Source of the DNA: Catenulispora pinisilvae
Lineage (GTDB): Bacteria > Actinomycetota > Actinomycetes > Streptomycetales > Catenulisporaceae
DNA: 40,608 nt
Direction of reading: 5' to 3'
Assembly (NCBI RefSeq): GCF_015356865.1
Contig: NZ_JAAFZA010000079.1
Coordinates: forward strand, 1 to 40,608
Shown: in pieces, positions 22,941 through 30,930 of the stretch
Layout: the number at the start of each line of letters is the position of its first letter
Numbering within the stretch: position 1 is the stretch's first letter
Made by a program: the position numbers and the translations under genes
Notes under the pieces: generated by a model
Database searches by the model: none
Told to the model about the DNA's origin: nothing
What the model saw: only the letters and a program-made list of their open reading frames with translations

Positions 22941-24827
22941 GTGACCGACGTCATCGCCACCAGCGCTACCAGCGCCACCGCGACCGGAGCCGCCGACCCC
23001 TCGGCGGCCGCCGCGACGCTCAAGGCCGCCGCCGACCACCTGCTCGGTCTGCAGGACGGCGCGGGCTGGTGGAAGGGCGAGCTCGAAACCAATGTCACGA
23101 TGGACGCCGAGGACCTGCTGCTGCGCCAGTTCCTCGGCATCCGCACCGCCGAGGAGACCGCCGCGGCCGGTGACTGGATCCGCTCCCAACAGCGGGCCGA
23201 CGGCACGTGGGCGAACTTCCACGACGGTCCCGCGGACCTGTCGACGACCATCGAGGCCTACGCCGCGCTGCGCATGGCCGGCGACGCCAAGGACGCCTCG
23301 CACATGGTCGCCGCCCGCGCGTTCATCATGGAGTCCGGCGGCATCGAGGAGAGCCGGGTGTTCACCCGCGTCTGGCTCGCCCTGTTCGGCGAATGGCAGT
23401 GGTCTGATCTGCCGGTGATGCCGCCGGAGCTGATCTACCTGCCGAAGTGGTTCCCGCTCAACGTCTACGACTGGGCCTGCTGGGCCCGGCAGACCGTGGT
23501 GCCGCTGACGATCGTCAACGCCCTGCGTCCGGTGCGGCCGCTCGGGTTCGACTTGCGGGAGCTCAAGACCGGCCGGAAGACCAAGGCGCGGCGCGGGTTC
23601 TTCTCCACGCTGGACCGCGCCCTGCACGTCTACGAACGGCGTCCGCTGCGCTCCGTCCGCGACGCCGCCCTGCGCCGCTCGGCCGAGTGGATCATCGCCC
23701 GGCAGGAGGCCGACGGGTCCTGGGGCGGGATCCAGCCGCCCTGGGTGTACTCGCTCATTGCCTTGAACTTGCTCGGCTACGGCGCGGACCACCCGGTGAT
23801 GCGCAAGGGCATCGAAGGGCTCGAAGGGTTCATCATCCGCGACGAGCGCGGACGCCGGTTGGAGGCCTGCCAGTCGCCGGTCTGGGACACCGTCCTGGCG
23901 ATGACCGCACTGCGCGACGCCGACCTGCCCGAAGACCACCCGGCGCTGGTGAAGGCCGCTGACTGGGTACTCGGCGAGGAGATCACCAACCCCGGCGACT
24001 GGTCGGTGCGCCGGCCGAAGGTGGCGCCCGGCGGCTGGGCCTTCGAGTTCGACAACGACGGCTACCCCGACACCGACGACACCGCCGAGGTGCTGCTCGC
24101 CCTGAACCGGGTCGCACACCCGGGCGCGGCGGCCGCGATCCGGCGCGGCGCCGACTGGCTGGAGGGCATGGCCAGCAAGGACGGCGGCTACGGGGCCTTC
24201 GACGCCGACAACACCCGCACCCTGGCGCTCAAGCTGCCGTTCTGCGACTTCGGCGCGGTCATCGACCCGCCGACCGCCGACGTCACCGCGCACACGCTGG
24301 AGGCCTACGCGGCGCTGGGCCGCGGCCAGTCGCAGCCGTCGCGGCGCGCGCTGGAGTGGCTGGTCAAGGCACAGGAGAGCGACGGCTCGTGGTTCGGCCG
24401 CTGGGGCGCGAACTACGTCTACGGCACCGGCGCCGCGGTCCCGGCGCTCGTGGCCGCCGGCATGGATCCGGAAGACGAGACGATCCGGCGCGCCGTCCGC
24501 TGGCTGGAGGAGCACCAGAACGACGACGGCGGCTGGGGCGAGGACATGCGCTCCTACAAGGACCGGCGGTGGATCGGGCGCGGGGAGTCGACCGCGTCGC
24601 AGACCGCCTGGGCGCTGCTGGCGCTGCTGGCGGCCGGGGAACAACGCAGCGCGGCGGCGGAGCACGGCGTCCGGTTCCTGGTCCGCACCCAGCGCTCGGA
24701 CGGGACCTGGGACGAAGACCACTACACCGGCACCGGATTCCCCGGCGACTTCTACCTCAACTACCACCTCTACCGGCTGGTGTTCCCGATCAGCGCCCTG
24801 GGCCGATATGTGAGGGCCCTGTCATGA
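22941..24827 (+). CDS. shc: Squalene-hopene cyclase
   Basis: A 628-residue class II triterpene cyclase. The protonating DXDD motif is DTDD at residues 377-380 (within GYPDTDDTAEVLL). Several QW repeats are visible (QEADGSWGGI, QESDGSWFGRW, QNDDGGWGED, QRSDGTWDED). It cyclises squalene to hopene/hopanol at the inner membrane face. The GTG start has AGGGGAAA just upstream, 8 bp after the polyprenyl synthase stop; the first ~25 residues are Ala/Thr-rich and variable. The stop overlaps hpnG by ATGA. Confidence 0.97.
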   Translation: MTDVIATSATSATATGAADPSAAAATLKAAADHLLGLQDGAGWWKGELETNVTMDAEDLLLRQFLGIRTAEETAAAGDWIRSQQRADGTWANFHDGPADLSTTIEAYAALRMAGDAKDASHMVAARAFIMESGGIEESRVFTRVWLALFGEWQWSDLPVMPPELIYLPKWFPLNVYDWACWARQTVVPLTIVNALRPVRPLGFDLRELKTGRKTKARRGFFSTLDRALHVYERRPLRSVRDAALRRSAEWIIARQEADGSWGGIQPPWVYSLIALNLLGYGADHPVMRKGIEGLEGFIIRDERGRRLEACQSPVWDTVLAMTALRDADLPEDHPALVKAADWVLGEEITNPGDWSVRRPKVAPGGWAFEFDNDGYPDTDDTAEVLLALNRVAHPGAAAAIRRGADWLEGMASKDGGYGAFDADNTRTLALKLPFCDFGAVIDPPTADVTAHTLEAYAALGRGQSQPSRRALEWLVKAQESDGSWFGRWGANYVYGTGAAVPALVAAGMDPEDETIRRAVRWLEEHQNDDGGWGEDMRSYKDRRWIGRGESTASQTAWALLALLAAGEQRSAAAEHGVRFLVRTQRSDGTWDEDHYTGTGFPGDFYLNYHLYRLVFPISALGRYVRALS

Positions 24828-25474
24828 CCGGCACGACGGACCTCCTCGTCTGCGCCGCACTCGGCATCGAGGCCCGGGCCCTGAGGACCGACGGCCTGCG
24901 GGTCGAGCGTGTCGGCATGGGCATCCGGCGCGCCGAGGAGTTCGCGCAGCGGGACCCGGCCTTCGACGTGCTGGCGGTCGCGGGCTTCGGCGGCGCCACC
25001 GACAGCTGTCTCCAGCCCGGGGACGTGGTGGTCGCGGACGAGGTGCGGCAGGGCGAGGCGGTGATCGAGTGCCCCTGGGCCGACTCGATCGCCTTCGCCC
25101 TGGAACGGCACCTGATCCTGGAGCCCGAGGTGGACGAGGCGCCCGAACCGCACACCGCGCACGGCCTGAACACGGCCGGCCGGGGCACGCCCAAGGTGGT
25201 CACCGGCCCGATCGCGACCGTCGACCGCATCGCCTCCGCCGAGACCCTGACCCGGCTGGCGGGCCAGGGCGTGACCACGGTGGACATGGAGTCGTTCCCC
25301 CTGGTCGCGACCGCCCGCGGCCGGCCGTTCACGGTGGTGCGGGTGGTCGTGGACACCCCGGACCACCCCCTGGTCCGCCCCTCGACCCTGCGCGCGGGAC
25401 TGACCGCCCGAAAACGGCTCCAAGCCATCGGCACCGTGCTGCGGCACTGGGCCACAGCACTCGAACACGTCTGA
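24824..25474 (+). CDS. hpnG: Hopanoid nucleosidase/phosphorylase HpnG
   Basis: A 216-residue member of the purine nucleoside phosphorylase/MTA nucleosidase superfamily: LLVCAALGIEARAL at the start, AGFGGATDSCLQPGDVVVADEV in the middle, and the nucleoside-binding VDMESFPLVATA near residue 150. In hopanoid pathways HpnG removes adenine from adenosylhopane to give (phospho)ribosylhopane, the precursor of bacteriohopanetetrol. Position between shc and hpnH and the 4-bp overlap with shc support this assignment over general nucleoside salvage. Confidence 0.93.
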   Translation: MTGTTDLLVCAALGIEARALRTDGLRVERVGMGIRRAEEFAQRDPAFDVLAVAGFGGATDSCLQPGDVVVADEVRQGEAVIECPWADSIAFALERHLILEPEVDEAPEPHTAHGLNTAGRGTPKVVTGPIATVDRIASAETLTRLAGQGVTTVDMESFPLVATARGRPFTVVRVVVDTPDHPLVRPSTLRAGLTARKRLQAIGTVLRHWATALEHV

Positions 25475-25527
25475 ACCGACCCTCGGCCACGAGGACCCAC
25501 GCACAACCAGCAAGGAGGCGCGGAACC

Positions 25528-26532
25528 ATGGGAATGCCGGTCCGCCAGAGCATCCGCATCGGAAGCTACGTCCTGGGCAACAAACTGCGCCGCCGTGAGA
25601 AGTTCCCGCTGATCGTGGAGCTGGAGCCGCTGTTCGCCTGCAACCTGGCCTGCGCCGGCTGCGGCAAGATCCAGCACCCCGCCGCCGAGCTGAAGAAGCG
25701 CATGCCGGTCGAGCAGGCGCTCGCCGCCATGCGCGAGTGCGGGGCGCCGATGGTCTCGATCGCCGGCGGCGAGCCGCTGATGCACCCGCAGATCGGCGAA
25801 CTCGTCGACGAGCTGGTGAAGATGAAGCGCTACGTGTTCCTGTGCACGAACGCGCTGCTCATTCCCAAGAAGCTGGACCGCTTCAAGCCCTCGCGCTACT
25901 TCACGTGGGTGGTCCACCTGGACGGCCTGCGCGAGCGCCACGACGAGTCGGTCTGCAAGGAAGGCGTCTTCGACGAGGCTGTGGCGGCCGTGCGCGAGCT
26001 GCGCCGCCGCGGGTTCCGGGTGACGACGAACACGACCATCTTCGACACGGACTCCCCGCAGGACGTCATCGACATCCTGGACTACCTGAACGACGACCTC
26101 CGCGTCGACCAGATGATGATCAGCCCCGGCTACGCCTACGAGAAGGCCCCGGACCAGGAGCACTTCCTGCCGGTGAAGCAGACCCGCGAGCTGTTCCGCA
26201 AGGCGTTCGCGGACGGCAACCGCCAGCGCTGGCGCCTGAACCACAGCCCGCTGTTCCTGGACTTCCTGGAGGGCAAGACCGACTTCCCGTGCACGGCGTG
26301 GGCCATCCCCAGCTACTCGCTGTACGGGTGGCAGAAGCCCTGCTACCTGATGTCGGACGGATACGCCTCGACGTACAAGGAACTCCTTGAGGAGACGGAC
26401 TGGGACAGCTACGGTCGCGGGAACGATCCGCGCTGTGCGAACTGCATGGCGCACTGCGGGTACGAGCCGACGGCGGTGTTCGCGACGCTGGGTTCGTTGC
26501 GGGAGTCGGTGCGGGCGCTGCGGGAGACCTAG
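25528..26532 (+). CDS. hpnH: Radical SAM adenosylhopane synthase HpnH
   Basis: A 334-residue radical SAM enzyme. The 4Fe-4S cluster cysteines are Cys38, Cys42 and Cys45 in FACNLACAGCGK, followed by the GGEPLMHPQI SAM-binding motif. The C-terminus has further cysteines (PCTAW, PCYLM, CANCMAHCGYEP) as usual in HpnH. It adds the adenosyl radical to the hopene double bond, making the C35 side chain. ATG 25528 is supported by AAGGAGG 9 nt upstream. The gap from hpnG is 53 bp. Its presence shows that the organism makes extended (C35) hopanoids and not only diploptene. Confidence 0.96.
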   Translation: MGMPVRQSIRIGSYVLGNKLRRREKFPLIVELEPLFACNLACAGCGKIQHPAAELKKRMPVEQALAAMRECGAPMVSIAGGEPLMHPQIGELVDELVKMKRYVFLCTNALLIPKKLDRFKPSRYFTWVVHLDGLRERHDESVCKEGVFDEAVAAVRELRRRGFRVTTNTTIFDTDSPQDVIDILDYLNDDLRVDQMMISPGYAYEKAPDQEHFLPVKQTRELFRKAFADGNRQRWRLNHSPLFLDFLEGKTDFPCTAWAIPSYSLYGWQKPCYLMSDGYASTYKELLEETDWDSYGRGNDPRCANCMAHCGYEPTAVFATLGSLRESVRALRET

Positions 26533-26553
26533 AGCCTGCTCTACTCGTACGGA

Positions 26554-26593
26554 TGCCCTGGCACGCTTGACGGAACTTGGGCGGGCCAGGGCA
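26554..26593. terminator. Hairpin between hpnH and the convergent SDR gene
   Basis: TGCCCTGGC (26554-26562) pairs perfectly with GCCAGGGCA (26585-26593) across a 22-nt loop, 21 bp after the hpnH stop and between convergent operons. Confidence 0.55.
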
Positions 26594-26628
26594 CGGTTTG
26601 CATTTATGGGTCGGCAGGCCGAGACCCC

Positions 26629-27438
26629 TCACTCCCGCCCGAACCGCCCGTCCAACCACCGATAAACCCCCGGCGCCACCCCCTGCACCGCCACCGGCAC
26701 CCGCAACCACCGCGGCACATACACCTCCGCCGCACCCCGCTCCACGCACCGCACCACCGCGTCGGCCGCCACCTCCGTCGGGATCGGCTTCGGCCAGCGG
26801 CGCGCGTAAGGCGTCCCACGCCGCTCGAAGAACGGCGTCGCGATCACCCCGGCCACCACGACGCCGACCCCGACTCCCGTCCCGCGCAGCTCGCTGCGCA
26901 AGCTGTCCGCGAAGCAGTGCAGCCCGGCCTTCGTCGCGGCGTACGCGGCCTCGCCGGCGACCCCGACCTGCCCCGCGATCGAGCTGAGGAACACCAATCG
27001 CCCGGCGCCGCGCTCGCGCATGCCCGGCAGCAGGGCGCGCGTCAAGGCGATCGGCGCCGCCAGGTTCACCGCCAACAGCCGTTCCGCGGTCCCGGCCGGG
27101 ATCCTGTCGAAGTCCCCGTACCACCCGAACCCCGCGTTGTTCACCAGCACCTCGACCCGCCCGCGGCCGACCTCCAACGCCCGGTCGGCCAGCCGTTCGG
27201 TCTCGCCTTCGAGGGCCAGGTCCGCGCACACCGGCACGCCGTCCACGGCCACGGCCACCGCGGCCGTCGCCTTTTCGTCCCGGCCGTGCACGATCACCCG
27301 GTACCCGCGCCGGGCCAGCGCGGTCGCGGTCGCCGCCCCGATGCCCGACGACGCGCCGGTCACCAGCGCGACGCCCCGGGGTGGCGCGGCCGTGTGCGCC
27401 GAGGTCATGGTCGCCGCGCTTGCCTCGGCCGCGGTCAT
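26629..27438 (-). CDS. Short-chain dehydrogenase/reductase coupled to ispG
   Basis: A 269-residue classical [13 protein letters not shown] at residues 27-36, [13 protein letters not shown], catalytic Ser in VFLSSIAG and the YAATK pair ([13 protein letters not shown]). It oxidises or reduces an alcohol/ketone with NAD(P). The C-terminal part ([30 protein letters not shown]) resembles membrane-peripheral SDRs of lipid metabolism. Its ATG overlaps the ispG stop (ATGA), so it is translated with the MEP-pathway operon dxs-ispG, head to head with the 3' end of the hopanoid operon. A step on an isoprenoid or on the hopanoid side chain is plausible; the substrate is unknown. Confidence 0.9.
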   Translation of the reverse strand: MTAAEASAATMTSAHTAAPPRGVALVTGASSGIGAATATALARRGYRVIVHGRDEKATAAVAVAVDGVPVCADLALEGETERLADRALEVGRGRVEVLVNNAGFGWYGDFDRIPAGTAERLLAVNLAAPIALTRALLPGMRERGAGRLVFLSSIAGQVGVAGEAAYAATKAGLHCFADSLRSELRGTGVGVGVVVAGVIATPFFERRGTPYARRWPKPIPTEVAADAVVRCVERGAAEVYVPRWLRVPVAVQGVAPGVYRWLDGRFGRE

Positions 27439-28550
27439 GACCCCTCGGTCAGCGCCAGCGCCTCCTCCACCAGCGCCTCGACGATCTGCGCCTCCGGCAC
27501 CGTGCGGACCACCTCGCCGTGCACGAAGATCTGTCCCTTTCCGTTCCCCGACGACACCCCGATGTCCGCCTCGCGCGCCTCACCGGGCCCGTTCACCACG
27601 CAGCCCATCACCGCCACGCGCAGCGGGTTCGGAAAGCCGTCGAACGCCGCCTGCACCCGCTCGGCCAGCTTGTACACGTCCACCTGTGCCCGCCCGCACG
27701 ACGGGCACGACACGATCTCCAGGTGCCGCCGCCGCAACCCCAGCGATTCCAGGATGCTGATCCCGACCTTGACCTCCTCCACCGGCGGCGCCGACAGCGA
27801 GACCCGGATCGTGTCCCCGATGCCCTCCGACAGCAGGATCCCGAACGCCACCGCCGACTTCACCGTGCCCTGCATCAGCGGCCCGGCCTCGGTGACGCCG
27901 AGGTGCAGCGGGTAGTCGCACTGCTCGGACAGCAACCGGTACGCGGCCACCATCACCAGCGGATCGTGGTGCTTCACCGAGATCTTGATGTCCCGGAACC
28001 CGTGCTCCTCGAACAGCGAGCACTCCCACAGCGCCGACTCGACCAGCGCCTCGGCGGTGGCCTTGCCGTACTTCTCGTACAGCCGCTTGTCCAGCGACCC
28101 GGCGTTGACCCCGATCCGGATCGGCACCCCCGCGTCCTCCGCGGCCCGCGCGATCTCGCCGACCTTGTCGTCGAAGGCCTTGATGTTGCCGGGGTTGACC
28201 CGCACCGCCGCACAGCCGGCGTCGATGGCGGCGAAGACGTACTTGGGCTGGAAGTGGATGTCGGCGATGACCGGGATCTGCGACTTCTTCGCGATCGCCG
28301 GCAGCGCGTCGGCGTCGTCCTGCGAGGGCACCGCCACCCGGACGATCTGACAGCCGGCCGCGGTCAACTGCGCGATCTGCTGCAACGTGGCGTTCACGTC
28401 CGCGGTCAACGTCGTGGTCATCGACTGCACGGACACCGGCGCCCCGCCGCCCACCGGCACGCCGCCGACGTCGAGCTGTCGGCTGATCCTTCGTCGCTCG
28501 CGGGCTTCGGCGGTCGGGAAGGCCGGCAGTCCGAGGTCGACGGCGTTCAC
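27435..28550 (-). CDS. ispG: 4-hydroxy-3-methylbut-2-enyl diphosphate synthase (GcpE/IspG)
   Basis: A 371-residue MEP-pathway enzyme that reduces MEcPP to HMBPP with a 4Fe-4S cluster. The N-terminal barrel has [17 protein letters not shown] and [14 protein letters not shown]; cluster ligands are in [10 protein letters not shown] and [11 protein letters not shown], followed by [14 protein letters not shown] start (28550) overlaps the dxs stop by 4 bp and its own stop overlaps the SDR start. Placement of a dedicated dxs-ispG pair beside hopanoid genes is known from Streptomyces; it boosts isoprenoid supply for squalene. Confidence 0.96.
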   Translation of the reverse strand: MNAVDLGLPAFPTAEARERRRISRQLDVGGVPVGGGAPVSVQSMTTTLTADVNATLQQIAQLTAAGCQIVRVAVPSQDDADALPAIAKKSQIPVIADIHFQPKYVFAAIDAGCAAVRVNPGNIKAFDDKVGEIARAAEDAGVPIRIGVNAGSLDKRLYEKYGKATAEALVESALWECSLFEEHGFRDIKISVKHHDPLVMVAAYRLLSEQCDYPLHLGVTEAGPLMQGTVKSAVAFGILLSEGIGDTIRVSLSAPPVEEVKVGISILESLGLRRRHLEIVSCPSCGRAQVDVYKLAERVQAAFDGFPNPLRVAVMGCVVNGPGEAREADIGVSSGNGKGQIFVHGEVVRTVPEAQIVEALVEEALALTEGS

Positions 28551-30568
28551 AGTGCCCTCCGGTCCGCTCGCTTCGCCGAGCCGTTCGCCTTACTGACGAC
28601 CTGCGGGATTTCGGGGATCGCAGTGATCTCAGGGATCTCAGGGATTTCGGGGAACTCAGGGATCTCGGAGATCTCGGAGAGACCAGGTAGGCCAGGTAGG
28701 TCCGGGATGGGGATGTGGGGCCCGGCCCGCAAACCGTCGACGGCCGTCGTGACGATGTCCCGAACGCCCAGCCCCGAGCTCTCCAGAATCTCCTGCCGAG
28801 TACCCGCCGCCAGGAACTCCCGCGGGAGCCCCATCACCCGCACCGGCGTCGTCGACATCGCGTCGGCGCACGCCTGCGCCAGCGCCGCGCCCATCCCGGC
28901 GCTGCGCACCCCGTCCTCGACGGTCACCACCAGCCGGTGCCGGTCGGCCAGGTGAGTCAGGTGCGGGTTGACCGGCAGGATCCAGCGCGGGTCGACCACG
29001 GTCGCCCCGATCCCCAGCCGGTCCAGCTCCTCGGCGGCGGCCAGGCACGCCTTCGCGGTCACGCCGGCGGCGACGATCAGCACGTCCAGCGGCCGTCCCG
29101 CCGCCCGGTACAGGATGTCGACGCCGTTCATCCGCGCGTGCGCCTCGATGTCCGGCCCGGCGTCGGCCTTCGGGAAGCGGATCACGGTCGGCGCGTCGTC
29201 CACCGCCACCGCCTCCCGCAGCAGCTCCGCCAGCCGCGCCGGGTCCCGGGGCGCGGCCAGCCGCAGGCCCGGGACCACGCTGAGGATCGCGCTGTCCCAC
29301 ATCCCGTGGTGCGAGGCGCCGTCCGGGCCGGTGACCCCGGCGCGGTCCAGGACGAAGGTGACGCCCGCCTTGTGCAGCGCCACGTCCATGACGACCTGGT
29401 CGAACGCCCGGTTCAGGAACGTCGAGTACACGCACACCACCGGATGCAGTCCGCCGGCCGCCAGCCCGGCCGAGGAGCACACCGCGTGCTGCTCGGCGAT
29501 CCCGACGTCGAACACCCGCTCCGGGAACCGGCGGGCGAACTCGCCCAGCCCGACCGGCAGCACCATCGCCGCGCTGACCCCGACCACGTCCGGCCGCTGC
29601 TCGCCGATCGCCGCCATCTGCTCGCCGAACACCTCGGTCCAGCTCTTCTTCGGCGGCTTGGCCGGGATGCCGGTGTGCGGGTCCACGACGCCGACGGCGT
29701 GCATCCGGTCGGCCTCGTCGCACTCCGCGGGGGAGAAGCCGCGGCCCTTGGTGGTGATGACGTGCACCAGCGCCGGCCGGCCGAGCGCGGCGGCGGCGCG
29801 CAGCGCCTGCTCGGTGGCGGCGATGTCGTGGCCGTCGACCGGGCCGAGGTAGGCCAGGCCGAGCTCGCCGAACAGGTGCTGGGCCCGGGGCTCGGAGCGC
29901 AGGCCGCCGAGGTGGGTCGCGATGCCGCCGATCGTCGGGGCGTAGGCGCGGCCGTTGTCGTTCAGCACGATCACCACCGGCCGGTCCGTCGCCCCGGCCA
30001 GGTTGTTCAGGCCCTCCCAGGCCAGCCCGCCGGTCATCGCGCCGTCGCCGATCACCGGCACGACGTGCCGGCCGGCCGGGTCCGCGGAGCCGTCGGCCAG
30101 CTCGCCGCGCAGCTGGAAGGCCTTGGCCAGGCCGTCGGCGTAGCTCAGGGCGGTCGAGGCGTGCGAGTTCTCGATCCAGTCGTGCTCGGACTCGGCGCGA
30201 CAGGGGTAGCCGGACAGGCCGCCGCTGGTGCGCAGGGTGTCGAAGCCGGGGGCGCGGCCGGTGAGGATCTTGTGGACGTACGACTGGTGCCCGGTGTCGA
30301 ACAGCAGGGCGTCCCGCGGGGAGCGGAACGCCCGGTGCAGCGCGATGGTCAGCTCCACCACCCCGAGGTTCACCCCCAGGTGACCGCCGGTCGCGCAGAC
30401 CTTCTCGATCAGGAAGCCGCGGATCTGCGCGGCCAGCTCGGCCAGCTCGGCGGTGCCGAGCCCCGCCAAGTCCTCCGGGCTTCTGACCCGGTCCAGCACG
30501 GGGGCGGCGCTGGGCCGCCGCGGTGCCGGAGACGAAGACGAAGACGAAGACTTGGCGGTCGTCCGCAT
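28547..30568 (-). CDS. dxs: 1-deoxy-D-xylulose-5-phosphate synthase with repeat-encoded tail
   Basis: A 673-residue thiamine-diphosphate enzyme that makes DXP from pyruvate and glyceraldehyde 3-phosphate. Visible motifs: [30 protein letters not shown], the ThDP motif GDGAMTGG...[20 protein letters not shown] with the catalytic Glu, and [18 protein letters not shown] 30568 has AGGAG 6 nt upstream. The N-terminus has a run of seven Ser codons from a gaagac repeat. After DGLRAGP the usual protein ends, but here about 50 extra residues follow, mostly (E-I-P/S)n from a 9-bp tandem repeat. The stop overlaps ispG. A second dxs elsewhere in the genome would be expected for housekeeping use, by analogy to Streptomyces. 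Confidence 0.96.
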   Translation of the reverse strand: MRTTAKSSSSSSSPAPRRPSAAPVLDRVRSPEDLAGLGTAELAELAAQIRGFLIEKVCATGGHLGVNLGVVELTIALHRAFRSPRDALLFDTGHQSYVHKILTGRAPGFDTLRTSGGLSGYPCRAESEHDWIENSHASTALSYADGLAKAFQLRGELADGSADPAGRHVVPVIGDGAMTGGLAWEGLNNLAGATDRPVVIVLNDNGRAYAPTIGGIATHLGGLRSEPRAQHLFGELGLAYLGPVDGHDIAATEQALRAAAALGRPALVHVITTKGRGFSPAECDEADRMHAVGVVDPHTGIPAKPPKKSWTEVFGEQMAAIGEQRPDVVGVSAAMVLPVGLGEFARRFPERVFDVGIAEQHAVCSSAGLAAGGLHPVVCVYSTFLNRAFDQVVMDVALHKAGVTFVLDRAGVTGPDGASHHGMWDSAILSVVPGLRLAAPRDPARLAELLREAVAVDDAPTVIRFPKADAGPDIEAHARMNGVDILYRAAGRPLDVLIVAAGVTAKACLAAAEELDRLGIGATVVDPRWILPVNPHLTHLADRHRLVVTVEDGVRSAGMGAALAQACADAMSTTPVRVMGLPREFLAAGTRQEILESSGLGVRDIVTTAVDGLRAGPHIPIPDLPGLPGLSEISEIPEFPEIPEIPEITAIPEIPQVVSKANGSAKRADRRAL
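28605..28703. repeat. 9-bp in-frame tandem repeat at the 3' end of dxs
   Basis: Eleven units in perfect 9-bp register (gggatctca/gggatttcg type, decaying to ggtaggcca) encode E-I-P/S and L-P-G triplets in the C-terminal tail of Dxs. Confidence 0.85.
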
Positions 30569-30930
30569 AGGGACTCCTAACACTCGCCTACCATCGCGGC
30601 GCGGGAAGCAACTTGTGTGACTCCCACCGCACCAGGGTGGTCGCGAACGGCGCTCCGCGCGTGCCCGGCGGGCCGGTGCGACCCCCGCCGGTGCCGGTGT
30701 CGTCCCTGGTCAGAGCTCTGTCGTCGGCGCTACGCGGGTTCTGGCGGGGTTCGTCTGTTCGGGCGAACCGCGGGGAACTAAACCCGTGCCGCCGACTGCG
30801 GAAGGTGCGGGCGCCGTTACCCAGAGCGGATGATTTTAGGAGTCAGATGACTAAATCGTAAGAATCGCAAGATCGATGCCGTAATCAGCCTTCACGTGGT
30901 ACACACTGGGGATCCACGCGCAGTCCACCT
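30569..30930. other. 362-bp divergent gap between dxs and the ABC transporter
   Basis: No supported gene. It must hold the promoters for both divergent genes, but I cannot fix a good -35/-10 pair. Seen: a GGTTCG...CGAACC inverted repeat (30748-30769); a near-palindrome GATTTTAG (30832-30839) with CTAAATC (30851-30857); and inside it AGGAG followed by ATG ACT AAA TCG TAA (30847-30861), a four-codon frame with a good ribosome-binding site. Confidence 0.5.

Noticed and set aside
30569-30700. TPP riboswitch before dxs
   Set aside because: Dxs uses thiamine diphosphate, so I looked for the conserved TPP aptamer blocks (CUGAGA and ACCUGAUCUGG). They are not there.
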